This document shows positions 44,831 to 55,109 of a stretch of 64,000 nt of DNA, in pieces. Origin of the DNA: Desarmillaria ectypa (taxonomy: Eukaryota > Basidiomycota > Agaricomycetes > Agaricales > Physalacriaceae); the NCBI GenBank assembly GCA_030407005.1, contig JAUDYN010000004.1:3844001-3908000 (forward strand), given 5' to 3'. The notes beneath the pieces were generated by a model that made no database searches, was not told the origin of the DNA, and worked only from the letters and a program-made list of their open reading frames with translations. A program made the translations under genes and the position numbers. Numbering within the stretch: the stretch's first letter is position 1; every line of letters begins with the position of its first letter.

Positions 44831-46188
44831 CTAGAGAGTGAGAATGTCTGCGCCGGATTCTGTAATAAGTATCATATGTTCGGCTTGTGCACTGCGCGCG
44901 CAGTTCTGGTATAAAGTTAATCAGGAGATGTATCGCTTGTGAAGAGAATACACACCTCTGTACTAGTCGTCCATCCATCCGGGAAAAGCCATCCCTTTGG
45001 ATCTGTACCCTGAATAATTGATGGCTTCAATGTATAAGTCAGTGCGATATTTGGATATGGGAGTCATAAGGACATGCCTCGATGGTAAAACAATGACCCG
45101 GTTTCATAATCCCGGGTTCTTCGTTGTCTGTGAAATTATCAGCTATAGCAGCCAGATCCTATGACGCGACTCACAAGAATGAAATATCCAGGGTTTGGTG
45201 TGAAAAGCAGTCCCGATCCCATGACCAGTGAATTGTTGTGATATACAGAAATCCATGCCAAGCTGAGATCTACTGCCGGCCACATAGTAGTGAATCGCTT
45301 GCCCTATGCCTTTGAATGGCTTTCCAGGTCCACAGGCTGCGATTCCGGCTTTCAGGGCACCAGAAGTAACCGCACAGAGAACGCGGCCCTCTGCGTCCTA
45401 ATGAAAATAGATTATACTATGACATCAAAATGAAAGTTTACACCCACAACATCTCCGACCAGGAAGGTTTCTGAGGTATCACCATGATATTCGTCCAAAT
45501 ATACCGTGATATCTATATTGATAATATCTCCGTCTTCGAGAGGACGGCTGTAAGGGAATGAGAAACAGCCCAAACTTTACAATGAGAATAGCCAACTCGT
45601 CTGGTATTCCATGTGCGATAATGTTGTTTATACTGCTAAAAATCAGTACTAGCTGGTCAGTAAAGCATTCCAAGTACCTAGTACAACAAGATTTTGGGAA
45701 TCCCTTATAGCGCAACGGAGATGGATAGGCCCCGCGGGCGACGATATATTCATGAACCGCGGCATCGATGGCATTGGTAGTCACTCCGACCTGAACAACA
45801 GTCACTCATCTGAAACCGAAGGAAGATATCGCTCACATACTTTTACGAGAGAACCAGCAAACTCTCGAACTTTACTCGCCAATGCCCCAGCGCGTCTGAC
45901 GCGTGCTTCTTCCTCGCCGTCCAGCGTGATGATGCCGTCATCAGCAGGTGTAACGTCATGGCCACCATCAATGTAGGGCGGAACGCGAATTGAAGGCGGA
46001 ACCGGCCTGGGTGCTATATGTGATACACCAAATACGAAAGGCTCTTCGGGGAGAATGACACTGTATGTCCCAAAATCGTATGCTTCTTCTACATCTGCGT
46101 GTGAAAATAACCGTGGAGTCGGGTATACATGACGGAATGGCCGAGCAGTTAAAGTTTTGGCAAGAGCTGAACACGGTCGTCGAAACAT
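44831..46188 (-). CDS. Methionine aminopeptidase type I, mitochondrial (MAP1D-like)
   Basis: Removes initiator Met from organelle-made proteins. The N-terminus [20 protein letters not shown] is Arg-rich with no acids, a likely mitochondrial presequence. The linker [20 protein letters not shown] and the pita-bread core follow: [40 protein letters not shown] and [20 protein letters not shown]. Metal ligands are the two Asp around [20 protein letters not shown], the His in [11 protein letters not shown], and the Glu residues in CFTIEAS and [12 protein letters not shown]. At least eight introns. The stop is at 44831-44833. Divergent from the P450, 612 bases apart. Confidence 0.9.
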
Positions 46189-46800
46189 ATATAAAGCAGA
46201 TAGCCTACTACGGTTTGGTCCAATCGTTCATTGCCAAATAGTGCCTAAAATGGGCAAGGCGATCTGACCTCGATCTGAATCATACTCTCGTAATACCAAT
46301 TAGTCCTATTTTTGTTTGAGATAAGTACGCGGACTTGAAATCTCAGCTACTTACTGGGCTTCAGAGTCAAGAGTATCGGGCTAGTGTGCCTTCGGGCCAG
46401 CAGTTAATTAATTGATCCACTAACAATGCTACTAGTAGTGCCTGCACATGTGGCTCGATATCCTTCCAGTTTGATACTGCCGAGGCCGTCGGCTAATCCA
46501 AAAGTTATGTTCACAATCATACTACTGCGTTATTGCTGCATACCGGAGCTAAATCAGTCATATGTCCTCAGCGTCTTCTCATCAAAACGATAACATCAGG
46601 TATTTGGACCGGTTTAGTCTTCATGGTGATAGGGAATCTACGAGTCGACATACTCATCTGGAACCGTTTACCATGTTGATGTAAGTACTAGTCTGTATGA
46701 AGGTCGGACTCGGCCAAGTCGCCGACTGGGTCTCACCTGCCCCTTTGCGAAGGCGCATCGCTTTAAATCCTGAACGACCCACCGCTTTCTCGCCCCCAAC
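46189..46800. other. Intergenic: divergent methionine aminopeptidase / P450 region
   Basis: 612 bases with no gene. A GC-patch GGACTCGGCCAAGTCGCCGA lies near 46706-46725, about 75-95 bases before the P450 start. Confidence 0.45.
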
Positions 46801-48889
46801 ATGATTAGTCTCGTTTTGGCAAGCTTTCTCGGTGTGGTAGGCCTTGTCGAGCTCGCTGTTTTGCAACTTACATTAATTAATGAACAGGTAAACCACTTGT
46901 ACTTCCATAGGGTCGAACCAACAAGACCTCTGACAACGTTGCTGTTTCTGACACTCGAGCCTTCGCTACTTCTCTACCTCAACGGACAACCTTGGTCTGT
47001 TAATTCCTTCCTCCTTGTCTACACATTCTTCTTCGTCTCGCTGGGTCTATCCATCTGCGCCTACCGGCTATCTCCTTTCCATCCTTTGGCTAAGATTCCC
47101 GGCCCAATTCCCTACAAGGTCACAAAACTGTATAGCGCATGGATATGCTGGAAAGGGCATCAGCAGCTTGATTGGAAGGACCTTCATGACGAGTATGGGC
47201 CCATAGTCCGAACCGGTATGTCCGTCTGCTTCATCTCTCAATTGTATATTCACCGCCACTACTGATAGGGCCTAACGAGGTGTCCGTCATCGACGTTCAA
47301 TCGGTTAACGCAGTCCTCGGGACAGGAGGACTTCCGAAAGGCAGCTGTGAGTATCGACCCTGTGTAAATGCCGATTTGTCTAATTAACACGACACGTCTA
47401 GATTATACATGCCGACATGCGCCTCCTCCTGGATCTACTAGTCTTTTACTCCTGACTGGCGCTTCGCATGCTAGTAGACGACGATGCTGGTCTAGGGGCT
47501 TGAGCGCCCAGGCGCTTAAAGACTACGAGATCCATATTTCAGAAAGGGCAACGCAACTAACGAAAAAAATCAAGGGCCTGAACACTAAGTCTCTGGACTT
47601 GGTTCCATGGCTGAACTACTTTACGTGAGTTTCTTGCCTTCCAATACCCTGGCGTGTATTGACCGATTCCAGCGTGGACTTCATGGGAGATATGGCGTGA
47701 GTACTGTACCTCAAATGATACCAGATCCGCAGTGCCTGACGCTAGTAACGACTAGGTTTGGAGGCAGTTCTGAATTGATGGCGACTGACGGCCAGAGTGA
47801 TGGAATCTTCAACATGTTGGATGTCTACTGGAGGTAGGTTGTGGACATTTCTCAGGGGTTAACGTCGTGAACGTAATTTTTAGAGTTATATCCGCGGTCT
47901 GCCATGTTCCATGGGCATACCAAGCCATTGTGTTCACGGCTTCACTCCTCTCGAAGACATTTGCGGGGATGAGACCGTATGCGGTACAACGTGCCACCAA
48001 TCGTGTACAAGGCGGCTCGAAGACGAAGGATCTGTGGTATTACCTTGTACACACTTGTCATATTTCTCATTTGGCAAGCTTACTAACGTGTTCTGCAGAT
48101 GGATGAAGAAGATATTGAGAAATCCAAGCCACCCCTGAATGATGTCGTCGCCGATGGACTGTTGGCGGTCGTAGCTGGAGCAGACACCAGTTCTTCCGCA
48201 ATGAGTTGCATGTTCTGGTGTCTCTTGTCGGATCGTGAATGCTTCAAGCGTCTACAGCAGGAGATAGACACCGTGTTCCCCGACGGTGCGAACGCTTTAG
48301 ACGTATCGAAGCATTCTGAGCTTCCCTATCTGAGAGCCTGCATGTACGTCCATTTGTCGAGATCTGGTACCATTTCCCTGACACGACTCACAGTAACGAG
48401 ACGCTGAGGTTGTTCCCACCGTTACCCACGAATGGCCCACGCGAAGTACCAAGAGGTTCGCATGGGAAACTTGTATTTGGCCAGTAAGTCGTTCACGATC
48501 CGATGGTTCTTCAAACTTAATACGGGTTTAAAAGTCTCCTACCTGAAGGCACACAAGTCTATATCCCGCCTTATGCCATCCATCGCAATCCCCAGTACTT
48601 TTCCCCCTTCCCTGATAAGTTCGTTCCTGAAAGATGGATCACGAACTCGGGCTTCTCAGAGAATCACAACCTTGGCGCATTTATTCCCTTTTCATTTGGT
48701 CCTGCGAGCTGTGTCGGGAAGAAGCTAGCTATACAGGAGATGATGATGCTGACAAGCCTGCTGGTGCAGAAGTTTGACATGCATTTCGCAGAAGGATTTG
48801 ATAGCGCTGCCTGGCCGCTTGGTATCCTTGACCATTTCATAACAACCCGGCCGAATCTCCCTGTGGTGATGAATGCGAGAGCTCCGTAA
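46801..48889 (+). CDS. Cytochrome P450 monooxygenase
   Basis: Haem-thiolate monooxygenase, ER-anchored by the N-terminal helix MISLVLASFLGVVGLVELAV. The Pro-rich hinge is FHPLAKIPGPIPYKVTKLYS. Other landmarks are the C-helix WSRGLSAQALKDYE, the I-helix oxygen-binding motif VVAGADTSSSAMSCMFWCLL, the K-helix ETLRLFPPLPTNGPR (ExxR), PERW, and the haem loop FSFGPASCVGKKLA with the Cys ligand. It ends LPVVMNARAP. About nine GT-AG introns of 50-65 bases. All motifs are intact and no stop was found in the joined exons. Two N-terminal helices before the hinge and the ExxR-to-PERF spacing resemble the large basidiomycete CYP5150-like group; the substrate is unknown. The DNA directly after it is duplicated at 54.59 kb. 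Confidence 0.9.
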
Positions 48890-48937
48890 GCTGGCGGATT
48901 TCTTGCGTTTCGACGTCGAAGTATACTTTTTTTCGAT

Positions 48938-49367
48938 CCTCCTATTTTTCATCGGGTTGCTGTAGGTATCTAGTAGATATCCGTATATTGTTATTCTGGT
49001 TTTGGTCAACGATGGTAAATATATCTCTGGGAGGGTACAACAAATTAAATGGGATGAAGTTGTTTCATTTGGAAATGTTGCGAGCAGTGTGAAAGAGGCT
49101 CAAAATGATATATAATCCTGCTCAGAGCTATTCAGGGAGAATGATTTAGAGTACACACTAGACTCGCCAAATCCTCACATTTGTTAATAATCGAACCAGC
49201 GCAGGCCATCGTAACGAGAACGCAAGCAGAACGGAATATCCTTCAGCTGAAACAAAGTTTGGAATAGCACTCCGTAATGCGAGGCTCGGCATCGAACGTC
49301 ATTTCTTTCGACCATGGCTATTGTAAAATGACTCTTCGGATGACTTGAAAATACGTTTCCCTCCCTT
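48938..49367. repeat. Direct repeat D1 (P450 downstream DNA plus first codons of an ARB1-like gene)
   Basis: About 430 bases matching 54593-55109 in the same orientation. Shared patches are CCTCCTATTTTTCATCG at the start, CATTTGGAAATGT, GCGCAGGCCATC and ACGTCATTTCTTTC followed by CCATGGCT at the end. In this copy the ARB1-like frame stops soon after its ATG (at about 49314). The copy at 54.6 kb is longer by an internal stretch of about 60 bases. Confidence 0.85.
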
Positions 49368-49401
49368 TGTATTGACACAAGGACCGTCCACCCAGTGTTG
49401 C

Positions 49402-49433
49402 CAACGACTCGGCTCGAAGTTGCCGAGTCGTTG
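49402..49433. repeat. Perfect palindrome, 12-bp stem, at a duplication breakpoint
   Basis: CAACGACTCGGC, loop TCGAAGTT, GCCGAGTCGTTG. It lies between the end of D1 (49367) and the start of homology to NUP42 (about 49500). More ACTCGG/GAGTCGG words follow up to 49490. Confidence 0.85.
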
Positions 49434-49523
49434 AGTGGAGTCGGAGTCAGCCGAATCAAGAGTCACCGCGCGGCTAAACTCGGCTACAGCTTCGTCACGC
49501 TCGGTCTTTTCGTGTTTCCACCA

Positions 49524-51194
49524 ACATGGCAAGGTCTTTCTCTTTCAAAGCGTATTTTTTGGATTCAAACACTTGCTTTTAGGTCATTTTTATTTTCCTT
49601 CTGGAAGGAACGCACCGTTTTGGTGATAATTGCAGGAATTAGCATCCTAAAATGTTATCGGGGGTTTCCGAAGTGCGTCATCTTTACAGTATGGTATGCC
49701 GTCGTTTTAAGATTCTCTGTCACGGAATAGCAACAAAACAAGTGTATAAGATTCTTCTGGCCTACCCTTTACGCGAACTCTCGACCTGACGGAACCAAAC
49801 ACTTGCCTCCCGCAAAACATGAACTTTTCTCCTCGTCGCCGGCCCGGATGAATCACCGGAAGAACTGGTTCAAGCATCACCGAGTTACGGGAATGTGAAC
49901 GAATATGTATGAGATCGCTCCTTTCTACTTCCAAAATGTGGCATTTAACACTAAGCAGATGCAATATGAATCGCAGAAGATTGCCGCAGCGGATTAGGTG
50001 AACACGGTAGGTTCTCGGCCATAAGCTTATCTTTCCCCTAACAGCAATACAGAATGTCCGATCGAATGCGCTAGAAGCTTTCAAGACTGTCATGCCAATA
50101 GCCAAACCGAAGGCGCTCTTGCAAACATTGCCGGTGGTTTTGCATCAACCCCAGCAAGCTCTGTATTATCATCGACATCGATGACCTCTGCCTTTGGCTA
50201 ACCATCCCTGGGCCAGTCTGCGTTTAGAAAGCTTGCTTTTGGACAGTCATCATTTGGTTAGAAACCAGCGACTACATCTGTATTTAGCCAGTCAACAACT
50301 CAAACGTCGGCATTTGGACAACTAGAAACGGTAACCCCGATATCTGCATTCGGGCAATAACCTTCTCAGACGCCTGCGCTCGGACAACCAGCTGCCCAGC
50401 CATCTGCTTTTGGACAGCCCCCTACTCAGGCGTCTATCTTCGGACAGCCAGCACCTAAGCCTGAGACTTCAACATTTGGCCAACTAGTTCAGACCTCGGC
50501 ATTTGCACAACCAGCGCAAACCTCTGCATTCTGCCAAACATCGGTGATCAAACCAGGGATTAGCGCCTTTGGCTGTGGCTCCAGTACTGGAGGAGGAGGA
50601 AGTTGGGGAAGATTATTAGCTTCCACGTCACAGCCATCCGGTATGTCTGCAGCTGCGAACAACGTGACTGCTCCTTCAGCAAGCGCATTCGACACACCAG
50701 CCCCTCCCACCAGTGGATTCGGAACACTTCCCCTACAACGTCTGCGTTTGGCACATCGTTCAGCGGCCAGAAATATGCATTTGTGAAAAACATCGATAGC
50801 AGTGCCTGCATCAGCCTTTCCCGGTTCTAATCCATCTCCGTTCGAGCCCAACTCGAACACAAGTAGAGGCGCATTTTCTCGCCCCTCCCCTGCCTCTGGG
50901 CTGCCTCGGCAACAATCTGCTTTCAGCCCACTTACTGCCGCTGCCGCCACCACCACCACTACCGTCTTCCCTCCCACAATGTCTTCCCAACCCTCCGTAT
51001 CCATGTCCTCCGCTCCGGATTTCAGCGTGAAATCATCCTCGTTGTACAAACCTGGAAGATCACCCTGTGATCAGCTTTTACCGCAGAATTACGTAGAGAT
51101 GGCGTCTGAGGAGGCGAAGGAGGGGTCCAAAGCGGACAAGTTCCAGTGGGTCAAGGTCCCGGATTGGATACCGCCGGTGGAGCTATGGATTTAA
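49524..51194 (+). pseudogene. NUP42 pseudogene 1 (inverted copy)
   Basis: It begins at the ATG equivalent (49524) and follows the intact gene through the zinc-finger region (CACCGTTTTGGTGATAATTG), the YESQKIA exon (49962), the FG-repeat exon and the C-terminus (VKVPDWIPPVELWI, stop at 51194). Decay is plain. The zinc-finger Cys codons are altered, YESQKIAAAD runs into TAG, and the FG region has several stops (for example AFG then TAA or TAG near 50200-50360). The first-intron donor after ATG is GC instead of GT. The last 130 codons remain open (50802-51194). Confidence 0.88.
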
Positions 51195-52118
51195 CATAGT
51201 GTATCATAATGATTTTTGAATTGTAATTTTAGTCGTAATCTATCAACTTTCAATTGCTATAGTCGATGAAATCGGACACGTTATTGGATCGTTCGCACTA
51301 AAACAGTCTGTAAAAGGAACGCATCTCATGGGAACGTCGACTGGTAAGCGCCCATCTTGGTCTTGGCTTGATGTTTAATTTCCTTCGGACCGTTTGCACC
51401 TTATGTACGTGAAATCTATTCCAGACTCTTGCTGTGCGTTCTATTCAGTAATTTCACCCTCGGTCTGTTATTCTCATTTGTTTTGCGGCAGTTCTGCGCA
51501 CACGCGGCCTGCGTCAGGCTGCATCAGTTCGGAGTAAATATCATGAACGAACGTCGCCGATAAGAGGTTGACTAGATGGGCAGTGAGAACGAGGTTTAGT
51601 AATGCCTGTGTCCTTGCATCCCTGATGGTACCGTGTTGAGGTAAGATACTTAGTTTACTGCACTAGAAGTGGCAGCTGAAAACAAAATCTCTGGTCTGCT
51701 TGTCTGTTCTATGGTGATCAGTCAAATGCATTCTACGACAGATGAAAAGTATCAGTTCCAAACTTTTGATTGGATGATGTCTCTCTTGAGCCTCCATATA
51801 TACTGCTGCCGATAAATTCGTCGAAACAAGAATGCATCGGCATCAAACGTCATTGGTTCATGTACGATGCGCGTACATCAAGCTATCCCCCGTAAACATT
51901 TCGCCGGACACACACACACCCTTCAGATATCAATCCCTTCTCATCAATGTCTAGGCCATACATGTCTGATCTCGTCGAGACACCACCATAGAATATGCCA
52001 TTCTGGCACCCGTACCTAGGACTTCATTCCAACAGCTTCTTTCATCACAAGATGGGGGACTGACTTCTGTCCTTGATGGTCTGATATGTTTCACAAATCT
52101 TTATAATTAGATGATTGC
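51195..52118. other. Intergenic within the right duplication arm
   Basis: About 920 bases aligning in reverse with 39239-40016. The extra length includes a stretch around 51400-52000 that I do not find in the left arm. No gene is seen. Confidence 0.45.
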
Positions 52119-53573
52119 ATGAGGATTCATGTGCCTCCCTTCGTCCATGCTACGTCTGATGTCTATCTCTTCCGTTGGCAAATTATTACTCGCAAAGTAT
52201 ACGCCGCGTACGCTGCTGTAGCCTGCTAGATTCACATAGCAGGATCTAACGACAACATAGCCGCGGCAACTATTCTTATTTTATGGGACCATTGCCTGAC
52301 CCTCGATGAAGAGGTCGCAACGATGTGGAGAGTTCTCAACGGGCAGATCCTAACAAAACTCATCTATATAATGAACCGTTACTTCATGGAGGCGGTGATG
52401 CTATATACGACTTATGGTTTGTGAACATGTTTCATTCCCCTGACCTCTCGCTAACTCATCTTGAATTCAGTCTTCACTGGATTGAGAGGGACCACAGCTA
52501 ATATGGTCAGTGCTTCACACTTCCGTGACAAACTGATGCTGATATCAGAATTAGGAGTGAGCTTTGCGTGCATTGACTGAAAGAGTATCGTCAAATAATA
52601 TGTCTGCAGTTGCGCAAAAATGTTCTGGTTATTCACTATGTCTGCAATTGTTCTGGCTAGCATTTCACAATGTTGGTCACACGCCTTGATCATTGGAACA
52701 TTTGTGACTAACAGTAAATGCAGTTTTCATCATGATGCGCGCCTATCGACTGTGGAATCACAGGCCGATTATTCGCAGGGTGCTGCCCATCGTGTTCGTT
52801 GCTTGTATAACAGGCGCACTTGTTTTTTCTGTCATGACAGTTCCGATCCTTTTGAGGACACGAAGTAATTGCCCATTTCAGTTCCCTAATAACTGGTTAC
52901 TAACGCTTTTCCCCAGTTGAGCTGGTACCACCAAAAGTGATGGTTTGCGCAGTTGTCAGGGTACCGAAGACGATAGCTTCCGCGCTGGGTATCTTGGTGA
53001 ATCCGTTATCCCTAGGAAGTATGCGTCTGCTGATTGAATACAGATACTATTCAATCTCCTTGTGATTTTTGTCTCCATTTATAACGCTCTAGAAAACCCA
53101 CGCCGGTGTGAAAGTGAAGTTCTTGATTCACTGCGGCGCGATGGTGCAAGGGTCTATTTGGTGAGCCCACTACCTTTTCCTTCCGACGTCTGTACATCCT
53201 TTAAAGTCCGTTATAGATTATCTCCCGTACGTTATGATTACATTTGTTGCGGGGATCGTATTCATTGTTATCTCTAGTCCTGTGGGTGCTGCTTCTGATA
53301 ACATCTCTTGTCACAGATGTAGGTGTCAAATTGAGCAGATTCCACCTCTCCGTCTGCTGATTTCCGTTAGATTCCAGTGTTCTTCCCTATTTTGATGTAC
53401 GTATTTTTATCTCCTCATGGGAGTAAGACGCCGACTTTTTTCTCGCTCCCTCAGTCTCGTATGTTCTTTGAAGGCCAATCTTACCTCTCGCATGCACCTC
53501 CGCATAGAAGGCCTGTCCAACACTACACGTCCTGGTATGATATATATCGGACAGGAAGATTAACATCTGGGAT
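52119..53573 (+). pseudogene. DUF6533 membrane-protein pseudogene (inverted copy)
   Basis: Same exon order as the gene at 37802-39238: VYAAYAAVAC then TAG before GSNDN, next DIAAATILILWDHCLTLDEE, YIMNRYFMEAVMLYTTY, VFTGLRGTTANM, AKMFWLFTMSAIVLASISQC, MMRAYRLWNHRPIIRRVLPI, LENPRRCESEVLDSLRRDGA and SLKANLTSRMHLRIEGL. The premature TAG upstream of the signature helix (about 52219) and a second stop just after the intron that follows ARVYL (in the phase used for the left copy) argue for loss of function. If translation starts downstream of the TAG, a shortened protein remains possible. Confidence 0.7.
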
Positions 53574-53596
53574 ATATCTAGAACATCATTGCTCTT

Positions 53597-53848
53597 CTCA
53601 GTATGCTTTTTTGGTACCCCAAGTGTGGTACGGTATGTACCATTATCCTACACTTAAACATATGTCCAGATATCCCAATCTCCTTTGTCTATGCCTCGTA
53701 TTTCCTTCTGCTTGAGTTTAACCTCAGCTAGCGAACGTTATGTCGTTCCTTGCTGGTTTACCCTACGTCCTCCTGTCCCAGCCTGCGGGGATGGATGTCG
53801 ATTGCTGTTCCGTCTTTGTCATCATCCTCTTGGTCCCTCAGTATGCTT
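53597..53848. mobile_element. 240-bp insertion flanked by 12-bp direct repeats
   Basis: CTCAGTATGCTT occurs at 53597-53608 and again at 53837-53848. The left duplication arm has a single TTAGTATGCTTAAT at this point, so the DNA between is an insertion with a target-site-like repeat. The insert starts TTTTGGTACCCC and ends TCTTGGTCC. A 12-bp duplication is longer than usual for LTR or DNA transposons and fits a LINE/SINE-type retroinsertion, with the T run as the reverse-strand tail. No family could be named. Confidence 0.6.
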
Positions 53849-53939
53849 AATAACGAGTGCAACGATAATAGACGCTGTTATCACATTTAGTACCTCAATG
53901 CCAGACACTATCTACAGCTCCCCAGATAGGGATTTTAAT

Positions 53940-54592
53940 AAGCGCGTTTGGCACACCAGCCCCTCCTACCAGTGTGTTGGAATCCTGGGTGTTGCGCAGG
54001 GTAGACTCCAGGCTGGTAAAGCCAGATGTAAAGGAATTGTTATTCTATGGCTCCTACAGAGCTCATATTTATACTACTTCGCACTAGAATCTAGAATGTA
54101 CTATAACTTTCTACGACTCTCTTGCTTACTCATCGACTCTCGGCATGATGCCGGATTGCTCCTTCTAGAACTTTCCAGCAAAATCCCAACACAGTGCATT
54201 CGGAACCCTTCCCCTACAACGTCCGCGTTTGGTACACGGTTCAGCGGCCAAAAATCTGCATTCCGGCAAACATTGACAGCAGCGCTTGTGTCAGCGCTTT
54301 CCAGTTCTAACCCATCTCCGTTCGGTCGCACTCGAACACAGGCGGAGGTGTCTTCTGTCAGCCCTCCACTACTTTTGGGCCTCCTCGATATCAACAATCT
54401 GCTTCCAGCCACCACCACTACCATCTTTCCTGTCGCGATGTCTTCCCAACGGTCCGTATCCACCTCCTCCAATTTCAGCGTGAAATCTTCCTTGTACAGA
54501 CCCGGGAAATATCCCTATGATGGTGTCCGAGGAGGCATACAAGACGGTCAAGTTCCAGTGAGGCAAGGTCCTGGATTAGATACTGCCGGTGG
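53940..54592 (+). pseudogene. NUP42 pseudogene 2 (3' fragment, interrupted by a solo LTR)
   Basis: It begins with the equivalent of GCGCATTTGGCACA, then PAPPTS. An LTR interrupts it, after which it resumes at ATTCGGAACCCTTCCCC (TSAFGTRFSGQKSAFRQTL), SNPSPFG and FSVKSSLYRPGKYPYDG, and ends in PGLDTAGG. It shares CACACCAGCCCCTCC with pseudogene 1 where the intact NUP42 differs, so it derives from pseudogene 1 or a common ancestor. Frames are shifted in the C-terminal part. Confidence 0.85.
53970..54196. mobile_element. Solo LTR inside NUP42 pseudogene 2, with 5-bp target-site duplication
   Basis: The body 53975-54191 (217 bp) starts TGTTGGAATCCTGGG and ends AAATCCCAACA, and is flanked by CAGTG at 53970-53974 and 54192-54196. 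Read in reverse it starts TGTTGGGATTTTGC and contains CAATCCGGCATCATGCCG and TATAAATA, like the LTR at 14256-14503. So both come from one LTR family, inserted in opposite orientations relative to this strand. Confidence 0.92.
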
Positions 54593-55109
54593 CCTCCTAT
54601 TTTTCATCGAGTTGCTGCATTATTATTCTGGTTTTTGATCAACGGCAGTAAATTAATCTCTGCGAAGGGTGCAAGCACATTAAGTAGGACAAAGCTGTTT
54701 CTTTGGAAATGTCGCAACAAGTGTGAGAAAGGCTCAGTCACATCATCCCAGTCAGGAAGGGCGAATGGGAAAATGTGCTGACCCCAGCTTCCTCAGTGCT
54801 ATTCAGAGGGGATAATTTAGTAGACACAAATCAGATCAGACTCTTCAATTCCCTACATTTGATAGTTAGGACTGCGCAGGCCATCATCATGAAAAGACAG
54901 ACGTAATGGAATATCTATACTAAGTGCCTTATGCCACCTTCAGAAGTTCAGCTGTTGAATGGCCCAGTTAGGAACGCCACTTACCATAAATGGGCTGAGT
55001 ATTCCACGCCTCAGCGTCATACGTCATTTCTTTCAACCATGGCTGTTGAAAATCCAAATCCTTCGCAAAATGCCTCTTCGACTGACTTGGAAATACTTTT
55101 CCCTCCCTT
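54593..55109. repeat. Direct repeat D1', upstream region and first codons of the ARB1-like gene
   Basis: Matches 48938-49367. It begins within NUP42 pseudogene 2's end at the microhomology CCTCCTATTTTTCATCG and continues through the ATG of the ARB1-like gene. The likely promoter of that gene lies inside it. Confidence 0.85.

Larger units (their letters stand above)
49500..53900. repeat. Right arm of the 4.1 kb inverted duplication
   Basis: The plus strand here matches the minus strand of about 37690-41890. It carries a NUP42 pseudogene, intergenic DNA and a DUF6533 pseudogene, with a 240-base insertion at 53609-53848. Confidence 0.85.
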
